Assembly: GCA_041685935.1 (NCBI GenBank)
Contig: JAWLES010000026.1
Span: forward strand, 1-21,348
DNA: 21,348 nt
From: JAIPEK01 sp041685935
Lineage (GTDB): Bacteria > Desulfobacterota > Desulfobacteria > Desulfobacterales > Desulfobacteraceae
Direction of reading: 5' to 3'
Shown: positions 6,395 to 14,810 of the stretch, in pieces
How positions within the stretch are numbered: position 1 is the stretch's first letter
Layout of the letters: each line of letters opens with the position of its first letter
Program-made: the position numbers and the translations under genes
The notes under the pieces: generated by a model
Told to the model about the DNA's origin: nothing
Database searches by the model: none
Seen by the model: only the letters and a program-made list of their open reading frames with translations

Positions 6395-8842
6395 TCAGTG
6401 AATATCCCTCTTTGAAAGCCTCAGGCTGTTTGTGACCACGGATATGCTGCTCAAGGCCATGGCCAGGGCCGCCAGGATGGGATGAAGCTGGCGCAGAAAA
6501 AGCGGAAGCCCGGCAAAGGGGGCCAGGATGCCTGCTGCCACTGGTATCAGGATCGAGTTGTACCCGAATGCGAAAAAAAGATTTTGTTTGATGGTGTTCA
6601 TGGTTTGCCTGCTGAGTTTGATCGCGGTGGGCACTCCGGTAAGGCTGCCTGCGGACAGGATAATATCCCCTGTTTCTATGGCTACATCCGTTCCCGTGCC
6701 GATGGCAATACCGATATCAGCCTGTGCAAGGGCGGGGGCGTCATTGATCCCGTCGCCGACCATTGCTACAAGGCTTCCCTTTGACTGAAGTTCGGAAACA
6801 ATGGAAGACTTTTCTTCGGGTATCACCTCTGCATATACATCATCGATATTCACGCTTGAGGCTATGGCGTCTGCTGTACGGGCATTGTCACCGGTAATCA
6901 TTACCACCTTCAGGCCCAGCCTGTGAAGCTCGCTCACAGCTTTCTCGGAATCCGGCTTCAGGGTGTCGGAAACCGATACCAGGCCTGCAATTGTATCGTC
7001 ATAACCCACACACATAACTGTTTTTCCCAGGGACTGGTATCGAACCACGGTATCTTCAAATGCTGAAAAATCAAGACCCTTTTCCTTGAACCATGCAGGT
7101 TTGCCCACGGAAACCTCTCTGCCGCTGATTTCGGCAGTGACTCCGGAGCCGCCTGAAGAGCGGAAATTTTCAGGCGATTCAAGTTCGAGTCCTCTGTTGA
7201 CCGCCTCATTGACAATCGCTTTGCCAAGCGGATGTTCGGATCCTTTTTCCACGGACGCTGCGAGCTTTAAAATTCCGTTTTCCGTTTCAAGGGATTCGCC
7301 GGGAATAAACACATCCGTGACAGAGGGTTTGCCAACGGTAAGAGTGCCTGTTTTGTCAAGGACCACGGTGTCCAGTTTAACGGTTTTTTCAAGGGCCTCT
7401 CCCCGCTTGAACAGGATGCCGTTTTCAGCCCCTTTGCCTGTTCCGGCCATGATGGCCGTGGGGGTTGCAAGGCCCAGCGCACAGGGGCAGGCAATTACCA
7501 GAACCGCAACCAGCCGGATTAAAGAGGGAACGAATTCTCCTGTAATGCTGAGCCAGACAAAGAATGTTATCAGCGCTGCTGCTATCACTGAAGGTACAAA
7601 GACCGCAGAAACCCGGTCCGCTATGGCCTGGATCGGAGCCTTGCTGCCCTGGGCTTCCTGGACAAGTTTTATTATCTGTGAAAGGGCTGTATCCCTGCCC
7701 ACCCTGGTTGCCTCAAACCGTAAAAGACCTTCTCCGTTGATGGTCCCTCCGATTACGGTGTCTCCACCGGATTTGTCCGCAGGAATGGGTTCGCCGCTGA
7801 TCATGGACTCGTCCACCGCGGACCTGCCGTGAACCACCACTCCGTCAACAGGGATGCGTTCTCCAGGCTTAACCACCACCACATCCCCTTTTTTTACCCC
7901 TGTCACCGGGATCTCTTTTTCCCGGTCGTCGATCAGAATGGTGGCGTTTTTCGGGGTCAGCCCCATCAGTTTTCTGATGGCTCCCCCGGTTTTGCCTTTG
8001 GTCCTGGCTTCCAGCATTTTGCCGAGTTTGATGAGGGTAATGATCACGGCGGATGTTTCAAAGTAAACATGGTCTCCCAGAAAAGGAGCAAGAAGAACGG
8101 CAACAGAGTAAAAATAGGCAACTGACGAACCCATGGCCACCAGCACGTCCATATTGGCGCTTTTGTTTTTCAGGCTTTTCCAGCCGTTGATGTAGTAGTC
8201 AAGGCCTGTATAGAACTGCACGGGTGTGGCAAGGAGGAAAAAAATCCAGTTAACCCATGAGGCATGGCTCCATTCGCCGGTTATACCGAAATCCCTGGAC
8301 ATGCTCAGTAAAAAGAGCGGAAGGGCCAGTACCACTCCCACAATAAACTTTCTGGTCTGGTCCCTGATTTCAGCGTTTCTTGCCGAAAGCTCGGCATCCC
8401 GGTCTTCCCGGCTGTCAGCAGGGGGAGTCGCCTTGAACCCGGCGGCTTCAACCGCTGAAATAATCTCCTCCACGGAGGAAATCGACGGGATATATTCAAC
8501 AAAGGCTGTTTCTGATGCAAAGTTGGCAGTGGCGGTGACAACGCCGGGCAGTTTGGCGGGAAGTGTTTTTTCTATTGCTGCGGCACAGTTGGTGCAGCTC
8601 ATTCCTGTTACGGCAAGTTCAGCAGACCGGGTGGGTACGGAATACCCGATCTTTTCTATTTCATCCGTCAATGTCTTTAGACCGATTGTGTCCGGGTCAA
8701 ATGAGACCTCGGCTGTTTCGGAAGCAAAATTGACACTGGCTTCATGAACCCCGTCAAGCCTGTTCAGCCCCTTTTCAATATTCATTGCACAGTTGGCGCA
8801 GGTCATGCCGGTAACCGGCAGAGACCGTTTGTCATGACTCAT
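6395..8842 (-). CDS. copA: copper-exporting P1B-type ATPase CopA
   Basis: An 815-residue inner-membrane pump that uses ATP to export Cu(I) from the cytoplasm. It has two N-terminal heavy-metal-binding domains with CxxC sites (GMTCANC, C15/C18; GMSCTNC, C83/C86). Transmembrane helices follow, including the copper-specific CPC site in VIACPCALGLATPTA. The actuator motif is ISGEP, the phosphorylation loop DKTGTLT, the nucleotide-binding HP motif is SEHPLGKAI, and the hinge is MVGDGINDAPALAQADIG. Length and domain order are normal. The start is supported by AAGGAG eight bases upstream. A sigma-54-like promoter lies 79 bases ahead, after the RND pump gene. No CsoR or CueR regulator is adjacent. 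Confidence 0.96.
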   Translation of the reverse strand: MSHDKRSLPVTGMTCANCAMNIEKGLNRLDGVHEASVNFASETAEVSFDPDTIGLKTLTDEIEKIGYSVPTRSAELAVTGMSCTNCAAAIEKTLPAKLPGVVTATANFASETAFVEYIPSISSVEEIISAVEAAGFKATPPADSREDRDAELSARNAEIRDQTRKFIVGVVLALPLFLLSMSRDFGITGEWSHASWVNWIFFLLATPVQFYTGLDYYINGWKSLKNKSANMDVLVAMGSSVAYFYSVAVLLAPFLGDHVYFETSAVIITLIKLGKMLEARTKGKTGGAIRKLMGLTPKNATILIDDREKEIPVTGVKKGDVVVVKPGERIPVDGVVVHGRSAVDESMISGEPIPADKSGGDTVIGGTINGEGLLRFEATRVGRDTALSQIIKLVQEAQGSKAPIQAIADRVSAVFVPSVIAAALITFFVWLSITGEFVPSLIRLVAVLVIACPCALGLATPTAIMAGTGKGAENGILFKRGEALEKTVKLDTVVLDKTGTLTVGKPSVTDVFIPGESLETENGILKLAASVEKGSEHPLGKAIVNEAVNRGLELESPENFRSSGGSGVTAEISGREVSVGKPAWFKEKGLDFSAFEDTVVRYQSLGKTVMCVGYDDTIAGLVSVSDTLKPDSEKAVSELHRLGLKVVMITGDNARTADAIASSVNIDDVYAEVIPEEKSSIVSELQSKGSLVAMVGDGINDAPALAQADIGIAIGTGTDVAIETGDIILSAGSLTGVPTAIKLSRQTMNTIKQNLFFAFGYNSILIPVAAGILAPFAGLPLFLRQLHPILAALAMALSSISVVTNSLRLSKRDIH

Positions 8843-8919
8843 TTGTAACTCCTTTTTGATGTTCCCTGTTACCCTAATCCAATGGGATTGCCATATGAAT
8901 TATCCTGTAAAAAGAATGG

Positions 8920-8935
8920 AGCAATTAATATGCCA
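8920..8935 (-). promoter_or_regulatory. sigma-54-like promoter of copA
   Basis: On the minus strand TGGCAT-ATTAA-TTGCT differs from consensus at only one core base, and GG and GC are 10 bases apart. The GC lies 79 bases before the copA ATG. The -24 box overlaps a small palindrome, GCCAC-AAA-GTGGC (8932-8944), which could allow a repressor to cover the promoter. Confidence 0.5.
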
Positions 8936-8951
8936 CAAAGTGGCGGCTCTG

Positions 8952-11900
8952 TCAGGTTTTGTTCTTTTTTCCGTACACCGCGAAATAGGTTACCGGAATT
9001 ACGATCAGAGTGAAAAAGGTTGATGCGAGAAGTCCGAAAATCAGTGCCCATGCAAGCCCCGAGAAAACCGGGTCCAGGGTTATGGGAAAGGCCCCGATCC
9101 CGGTGGTCAGGGCGGTCAGGATAATGGGCCGCATCCGGATGGCTCCGCTTCTGAGGATTGCGTCTTTCAGTTCCATTCCCTTATCAAGGGAACCCTGTAT
9201 GAACTCGATGAGCACCAGGGAGTTCCGGATCACGATCCCGCCCAGTGCAATCATGCCGATCATACTGGTTGCAGTGAAAAAAATCGGGTTCGGAAATCCC
9301 CCTGACGGGGGTGCCGCCACAATATTGAGGATCATGAAGCCGGGCATGATACCGAGCAGGGTCAGCGGGATCGCCATCATTATCAGAACCGGCATCAGAA
9401 ATGATTCCGACTGGATCACCAGAAGGATGTATATGCCGATCATGGCGGCTGCAAAGGCAATGCCCATGTCCCTGAATACCCTTAGGGTGATCTTCCATTC
9501 CCCTTCTCCGGCCCATTCCACCCTTGTGTCTTCCGGCAGGGGGTTTTCCCCGAGCGCTCCCATCAGGTCAATGACCGCGGCTCCCGGGGCCCGGCCCGCG
9601 GTTTCCGCAAGAGTGTATACAACCCTCTCAAGATTTTTATGAAAGATGGGCTGCCGGTTTTGGATCTTTTCCACTTTTGCAAGTTCGCCAAGGGAGATCA
9701 TCTTTCCATCCGCACTCCTGAGGGGGATCGATTTCAAATCAATGATCGAGGATTTGTCTTTTCTCGGAACAGTAAGGCGGATTTCAAGGGGCTGCCTTTC
9801 ATTCGGCAGATGGAGGGTTGCAGCTTTGTTCCCCTCCAGAACCCCTTTCAGGGTTCTGGTGGCGGTACGTGCATTTATCCCGTGCAGGGCGGCTTTTTCC
9901 TTGTCAATCACAAAGCTGTATCTTTCATGGTCGGTCTCAGCCATATCATCGATATCCACCACCATGGGTTCGCCTTCCATTACAGACTGCAGGTGCCGGG
10001 ATGCTTTTACAAGGTCCTTGTACGGAAGATGGTCTTCTCCGTATATCTCTCCGACAATTGTGGAAAGAACGGGCGGGCCTGGAGGCACCTCCACAAGTTT
10101 TATTCTTGCGTTTTTTTCAGATGCGATTTTCATCAGATCCTTCCGGATTCTCAGGACTATGCCGTGGCTCTGCTCATCCCTTTTGGATTTTTCCGCGAGA
10201 TTAACGCGGATGTCAGCCAGATTCGGTCCTTTTCTCAGGTAGTAGTGACGCACCATTCCGTTAAAATCCATGGGAGAGGCAAAACCGGTGTAGGAAACCA
10301 TGCTTGTGACTTCCGGCACGGTACGAAGATAGTTTTCAAAGGCCTGGACAACCGAATCGGTACGTTCAAGGGTGGTGCCCTCCGGCATGTCGATGACAAC
10401 CTGGAATTCGTTTTTGTTGTCAAACGGCAGAAGTTTCAGGGGAACAAGCCTGAAAAAGGCAAGAGAGCAGGAAGCCAAAAGCAGGATCACAATAGTCGTG
10501 AAAAGCAGAAACCGTTTGATTCCTGATTGGAGAAAAGGGGATACTACACTGGAGTATATTTTGTAAATCCGCTTTTCTTCCAGGGGCCTCCGGCTGTTTT
10601 CCGATTCTGATCCTCGGGGTTTCCGGCTTTTTTTCAGAAGCGTGTATGTAACCCAAGGTACTATGGTGAGGGCGCAAAGTGTTGAAAAGGTTACGGTCAT
10701 GGGCACGTTTGCAGCCATGGGCGCCATGTAGGGGCCCATCATGCCGGTTATGAAAAACAGGGGAATAAAGCAAACAATAATGGCGAGTGTGGACATCATC
10801 ACCGGGGGAAGGACTTCTTCCACCGCATTGAGTGTGGCCCTGAACATTCCGGTGTCCCCGGTTCTTTCCCGGATGTGCCGCTGGATATTTTCAACATTGG
10901 TTATGGGGTCGTCCACCACAAGCCCCAGGGAGAGTATGAGTGCGAACAGTGTGACTCGGTTGATGGTATACCCGAGAAGATAGTTCACGAAAAGGGCCAG
11001 GGCAAAGCTGATAGGAACCGCAAGTGCAACAACTCCCGCTTCTCTGATACCGAGGGTGAAGGCGAGGAGTATCACCACGGATGCCACTGCAAACAGAAGG
11101 GAAAAAAGCAGGCCGTTCACTTTTTCCTGGGCTGTTTTTCCATAGTTTCTGGTGATCTCGTACGAAATGCCGTCAGGAATGATCTCTTTGTCAAGGAGTT
11201 TAAATTCCCGGATCACGTTTCTGGCTACGTCAACTGCATTGGTTCCTTTCTTTTTGGCAGCGGCAAGGGTAACTGCGGGGTATTTTTCCGTGGCACTGGT
11301 GTCTGAATGCAGAAGCCGGGTATAGGTGTCCGCCCTGCGGGGAGTGTCCCTGATATCGGCAATGTCTTTCAGATAGACCGGGCGGCTGTTTTTGATACCC
11401 ACCACAAGGGAGCCCACCTCATTGACGCTTGTCAGAAAAGAGTTCAGGGAAACCTTAAAGTGTCTGTCATTTCGGGAAAAACCGTCGCCGTTAAAGGATG
11501 AATCCGCATTGTCCAGGGTTTGCTGCACCTGAACCAGGGAAACTCCCGCGTTTTTCATTTTTTCCATGGAAAGCCCGACCCTGACTTCCCTTTGCCTCCC
11601 TCCGTAAATACTGGTCCCTGAAAGGCCTTTCAGGGTGCTCAGCCTTGCCAGCACCTCTTCACCCACCCTCCTTATTTCATAGTCACTGTAGCGGTCCGAG
11701 TACAGGGTGAAGTTGACAATGGACACGTCATCTATCTGCACCGGTTTGATCACCCAGCCTTCAATGATGGAGGCCACCTTGTCGATATTCATCCGGATCT
11801 GGTTGTGAAGTTTGACCAGTGAATTCTCCCGGTCCTCCCCCACAAAAAAGCGGACGGTAACCACAGCAGCGCCTGTTCCGGAGATGGAATAGACGTACTC

Positions 11901-12161
11901 GACTCCGTCGATCTGCCACAAGAGTTTTTCAAGCGGCGTGGAAACCAGTTTTTCGATCTCCTCCGGGGTTGAGCCGGGCGCTTTGACAAAAATATCCGCC
12001 ATGGGGACAACGATCTGGGGCTCTTCCTCCCTTGGTGTTACCATCAGGGCTGCGACACCAAGGCACAGGGAGATAATGATCAGAATAACGGAAAGCTTTG
12101 ATTCAAGAAATTTTGCCACTATGGAGGAAATGATGGTGTTGCCGTGCGTTCCGTCAGCCAT
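8952..12161 (-). CDS. RND efflux pump, inner-membrane transporter subunit (AcrB/HAE type)
   Basis: A proton-driven exporter of 1069 residues that expels compounds from membrane or periplasm through the adaptor and outer-membrane factor encoded upstream. Features: TM1 (VILIIISLCLGVAALMV), porter-domain start EEEPQIVVPMADIFVKAPGS, the TM4 proton-relay pair Asp-Asp in LGLVVDDPITNVENI, and the TM10 segment GGIVIRNSLVLIEF, where Arg replaces the Lys typical of AcrB. The Asp pair and general form fit hydrophobic/amphiphilic rather than metal-specific pumps, but substrate cannot be fixed. I prefer the ATG at 12161, four bases after the adaptor stop with GGGAG upstream. An in-frame start at 12194 would overlap the adaptor and lacks a ribosome site. 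Confidence 0.92.
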   Translation of the reverse strand: MADGTHGNTIISSIVAKFLESKLSVILIIISLCLGVAALMVTPREEEPQIVVPMADIFVKAPGSTPEEIEKLVSTPLEKLLWQIDGVEYVYSISGTGAAVVTVRFFVGEDRENSLVKLHNQIRMNIDKVASIIEGWVIKPVQIDDVSIVNFTLYSDRYSDYEIRRVGEEVLARLSTLKGLSGTSIYGGRQREVRVGLSMEKMKNAGVSLVQVQQTLDNADSSFNGDGFSRNDRHFKVSLNSFLTSVNEVGSLVVGIKNSRPVYLKDIADIRDTPRRADTYTRLLHSDTSATEKYPAVTLAAAKKKGTNAVDVARNVIREFKLLDKEIIPDGISYEITRNYGKTAQEKVNGLLFSLLFAVASVVILLAFTLGIREAGVVALAVPISFALALFVNYLLGYTINRVTLFALILSLGLVVDDPITNVENIQRHIRERTGDTGMFRATLNAVEEVLPPVMMSTLAIIVCFIPLFFITGMMGPYMAPMAANVPMTVTFSTLCALTIVPWVTYTLLKKSRKPRGSESENSRRPLEEKRIYKIYSSVVSPFLQSGIKRFLLFTTIVILLLASCSLAFFRLVPLKLLPFDNKNEFQVVIDMPEGTTLERTDSVVQAFENYLRTVPEVTSMVSYTGFASPMDFNGMVRHYYLRKGPNLADIRVNLAEKSKRDEQSHGIVLRIRKDLMKIASEKNARIKLVEVPPGPPVLSTIVGEIYGEDHLPYKDLVKASRHLQSVMEGEPMVVDIDDMAETDHERYSFVIDKEKAALHGINARTATRTLKGVLEGNKAATLHLPNERQPLEIRLTVPRKDKSSIIDLKSIPLRSADGKMISLGELAKVEKIQNRQPIFHKNLERVVYTLAETAGRAPGAAVIDLMGALGENPLPEDTRVEWAGEGEWKITLRVFRDMGIAFAAAMIGIYILLVIQSESFLMPVLIMMAIPLTLLGIMPGFMILNIVAAPPSGGFPNPIFFTATSMIGMIALGGIVIRNSLVLIEFIQGSLDKGMELKDAILRSGAIRMRPIILTALTTGIGAFPITLDPVFSGLAWALIFGLLASTFFTLIVIPVTYFAVYGKKNKT

Positions 12162-12165
12162 AAAA

Positions 12166-13308
12166 CTACCGTCTCCCTGTGCTGATGGTTTCATTGCCGT
12201 TGAGACCCGATAGAACCTCGATCATGCCGTCCCTTTTCATGCCGGTTTTGATGTATCGTTTCTCCCACCTGTCCTTTTCCTTGACCATGACAATGTCGAG
12301 CTGCCCGGTTGTAATCAGGGCGTTTTCAGGGATAAGTACCACCCGCGTTTCAGCCCCCGGAACAAGGAGCTTGCCGTACATTCCCGGATAAATGCCCTCT
12401 ATTTCAGGAAGCATCGCCTTCACCAGAAATGAGCGGGTTTTCGGGTCTGCCCGGGGAACTATTTGCCGGACCACTGCGTCAACGGTTTTATCTATTGCCG
12501 GGATTCGAGCTTTCAGACTCTGTCCCGGGATGATTCGGGATATCAGTCCTTCGGGAACATGGGCTTCCAGGCGGAATCCGCTCCTGGTCCGCATGAGCAC
12601 CAGGGGTCTGCCCGGCATGGCAAGGTCACCCGGGTCCACCATCCGCTGTATTACTACGCCTTTGGCCGGGGCGCTTATTTTTGTGAAATCAAGCCCTACA
12701 GAAGCTACTTCAACGGTTTTCCCGCCCTGCCGTATTTTTGCTTCAGCCTGGGTAAGCGCCTGCCTTGATCTTGCAAGTCCGGCTTCTGCCTGGCGATAAA
12801 CCGATTCAGCCTTTTCCATATCCTCTTCAGTGGCTGCATCAGCTTTCAAATACTCCAGTACTCTTTGATAGTTGAGTTCGGCTTCTCTGAACACGGCCCT
12901 TGCTGATTCCACCTGTCGGGCAGCCTGTGAGCCTGCTGCTTTTGCTCCTTGAAGAGCATGCTTGGCCTTTTCAAGTCTTGCAGCCGGCTGCCTGTCATCA
13001 AGGGTGATCATTACCGTGCCCGGCTCCACGCTGTCCCCCGGCTCAACATGAATTGATTCCACACGGGCCTGGATCCGCGATTCTATCCGACTTTCACGTT
13101 GGGGCCTGACCGTGCCCACGGCTTGATGGTATTCGGTGATCGACCGGGAGACTGCCTGATCCTCCCTGTAGGCAAAGTTTTGCGATCCGCCGGATGCTGC
13201 CGGGGTCTTGCCCTGTTCAATGCCGTTTTCACTTTTGCCGAAGTAGAAATAGTATCCTGCGGCAACAGCGACTGTCAATACGATTAGCCATATGATTTTA
13301 GATTTCAT
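12166..13308 (-). CDS. RND efflux periplasmic adaptor (membrane fusion protein)
   Basis: A periplasmic adaptor of about 380 residues, anchored by an N-terminal hydrophobic helix (IIWLIVLTVAVAAGYYFYF). It has split lipoyl/barrel-sandwich halves (ARVESIHVEPGDSVEPGTVMITLDD and ISAPAKGVVIQRMVDPGDLAMPG) around an alpha-helical coiled-coil hairpin (about residues 105-195, rich in Ala, Gln and Glu). A beta-barrel and membrane-proximal domain follow (IPENALITTGQLDIVMV). The ATG at 13308 is preceded by AAAGG at proper distance; a GTG three codons earlier is less likely. Its start overlaps the outer-membrane factor stop by 11 bases, indicating translational coupling. It links that channel to the pump gene immediately downstream. 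Confidence 0.92.
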   Translation of the reverse strand: MKSKIIWLIVLTVAVAAGYYFYFGKSENGIEQGKTPAASGGSQNFAYREDQAVSRSITEYHQAVGTVRPQRESRIESRIQARVESIHVEPGDSVEPGTVMITLDDRQPAARLEKAKHALQGAKAAGSQAARQVESARAVFREAELNYQRVLEYLKADAATEEDMEKAESVYRQAEAGLARSRQALTQAEAKIRQGGKTVEVASVGLDFTKISAPAKGVVIQRMVDPGDLAMPGRPLVLMRTRSGFRLEAHVPEGLISRIIPGQSLKARIPAIDKTVDAVVRQIVPRADPKTRSFLVKAMLPEIEGIYPGMYGKLLVPGAETRVVLIPENALITTGQLDIVMVKEKDRWEKRYIKTGMKRDGMIEVLSGLNGNETISTGRR

Positions 13309-14677
13309 GGTCGGCACCTTTCTTATCCCAGAGTTGAGAAAGCTTTCCCATGGCTTTTCCTATACGGATCCCGGCAAGTTTCATGTCGTAGTAGGCTGCA
13401 GCCCTGTTGATCCGGGCCCTTCTTTCTGCAAGTTCCGCCTCGAGATACCGGGTCACCGGTTCAGAGCCTCCTTCATACCTTTTTTTGATAATCCTGAACG
13501 ATTCATCGGCAGATACAACGCTTTTTTCCGCGACATCAAACCTTGCCCGGGCATTTTTATAATCCGAGTAGGCGTTCTTTACGTCACTTCTGATCGCAAG
13601 GGCTGCTTTCTTTTCCGCCTGTACAGCCTTTTTAAGGGCATATTGCGCCTTTTTGACATCAGCCCTGGTGGAAAATCCGCTGAAGAGTTTCCACTCCATG
13701 GTCAACGCAGCCATGTAATTGTCATCATCTGCGTTAAAGGAGATATCGTCATCATCCATGTAATACCTGGCAGTCAGGTCCACGCGGGGAAGATATTCGG
13801 CCCGCGCCGCTTTCAGGGCGGTTTGCGCCTTTTTTATGCGTTTTTCAGCCGCAGTGATTTCAGGGCGTGCTTCAAGTGCTGATTCCACGGCCTGTTCGGT
13901 TTTGTCCGGAAATGTCACAGGGCATTTACAATCCTCGTTCAGGTTCGGTCTGCCTGTAAACTCTTTTGCAAGTACGGTTTCAAAGGAGGTTACGGCAGTT
14001 TCATACAGATTTTTGCTCTGAACCAGGCTCTTTTCGGTTTCCGCAACCCTTACCTCGAGAGAGAGAATGTCGGATTTCAGTATTCCGCCGGCCCTGTATT
14101 TTGCCTGCATGATCCTGAGCTGGTTCCTGACCGTTTCAACCGATTTTTGAGCGATCCGTACAAATTTTTCCGCCTTGAGTATGGAAAAGTAGATCTCGAT
14201 TACGGATGCGGTTACCATATCCCTGGCTTTGGAGAAGTCCGCCCGCTCTTTTGCAATATCCGCCGCAGCCATTTTACGGGAATAAAATTTTTTACCGCCG
14301 TTGTACAGGTTCCATCTGAGGTTCAGCCCGGCTTCATAGTTGGACAGTGTTCCAGGGTCGTTGAAGTTCACGTTCTCCGGGAGCTGTCTCTGGTCGATTG
14401 TTTTGAAAAGATACGTGGATGGGGCATCCGCCCGGGTATACCCGCCTGACAGGGATATTGACGGCATAAAGAGGGACTCGGCTTTTTGAAGGGCCGCTTT
14501 GGCGCTTTTTGTGTTCAAGGCCCCCATCCGGATATCAGGATTGTTTTCAAGAGCGGTTTGAACCGCCTCTTCCATGGAAAGTTCATTCCCGGCACAGGCG
14601 GGTGATACCGGCTGCAGGAACGCTGATAACAAAAGAAAGGGAAAAATCAGATAGAGGGATGGATAAACATGTTTCAT
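13298..14677 (-). CDS. TolC-family outer-membrane efflux channel
   Basis: A 459-residue outer-membrane factor. It starts with a signal peptide (hydrophobic stretch to PACAG at about residue 29). The mature part has two repeats of long amphipathic helices rich in Ala, Lys and Glu, separated by short beta segments (ISLSGGYTRA, AGLNLRWNLYNGGKK, VDLTARYYMDDD, ALTMEWKLFSGF), the usual TolC/OprM pattern. It forms the exit duct for the pump and adaptor encoded downstream in the same operon. GGAGG lies six bases before the ATG. As first gene of the operon it carries the predicted sigma-54 promoter 50 bases upstream. Confidence 0.9.
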   Translation of the reverse strand: MKHVYPSLYLIFPFLLLSAFLQPVSPACAGNELSMEEAVQTALENNPDIRMGALNTKSAKAALQKAESLFMPSISLSGGYTRADAPSTYLFKTIDQRQLPENVNFNDPGTLSNYEAGLNLRWNLYNGGKKFYSRKMAAADIAKERADFSKARDMVTASVIEIYFSILKAEKFVRIAQKSVETVRNQLRIMQAKYRAGGILKSDILSLEVRVAETEKSLVQSKNLYETAVTSFETVLAKEFTGRPNLNEDCKCPVTFPDKTEQAVESALEARPEITAAEKRIKKAQTALKAARAEYLPRVDLTARYYMDDDDISFNADDDNYMAALTMEWKLFSGFSTRADVKKAQYALKKAVQAEKKAALAIRSDVKNAYSDYKNARARFDVAEKSVVSADESFRIIKKRYEGGSEPVTRYLEAELAERRARINRAAAYYDMKLAGIRIGKAMGKLSQLWDKKGADHEI

Positions 14678-14696
14678 TCTTCCTCCGGTTGTTTTT

Positions 14697-14709
14697 CACA
14701 CAAGGTGTG
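14697..14709. promoter_or_regulatory. small dyad in leader of RND operon
   Basis: CACAC-AAG-GTGTG is a 5-bp inverted repeat. It lies between the predicted sigma-54 start and the ribosome site of the outer-membrane factor gene, a position where a TetR-type repressor could act. Short dyads like this also occur by chance. Confidence 0.2.
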
Positions 14710-14713
14710 TCAC

Positions 14714-14729
14714 AGGTATTGACGTTGCA
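14714..14729 (+). promoter_or_regulatory. sigma-54-like promoter toward membrane protein/DHH operon
   Basis: AGGTAT-TGACG-TTGCA has correct GG-GC spacing and lies 83 bases before the ATG at 14811. Its -12 box shares the palindromic TTGCAA (14725-14730) with the opposing RND promoter. A sigma-70 reading (TTGACG at 14719, 17-base spacer, TAGTTT) is also possible but has a poor -10 box. Confidence 0.45.
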
Positions 14730-14741
14730 AGCCATATACCA
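14726..14741 (-). promoter_or_regulatory. sigma-54-like promoter of RND efflux operon
   Basis: On the minus strand TGGTAT-ATGGC-TTGCA is an almost full -24/-12 match with correct spacing. The GC lies 50 bases before the outer-membrane factor ATG. It overlaps the divergent element on the plus strand head to head, so only one polymerase could occupy the site at a time. Confidence 0.55.
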
Positions 14742-14810
14742 TAGTTTGGTGTGGATGATTTGCCGGTATTGTACATATTTTTAACTGATAATGAAACGGT
14801 ATTTTTACAT

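Noticed and set aside
7086..7832. Long open frame antisense to copA (248 codons)
   Set aside because: It lies wholly within the clear copA reading frame, has low-complexity Ser/Pro/Arg composition, no ribosome site and no family resemblance.
9639..10526. Long open frame antisense to the RND pump gene (295 codons)
   Set aside because: It mirrors the pump gene, shows no recognisable domain or ribosome site, and is explained by codon bias on the other strand.
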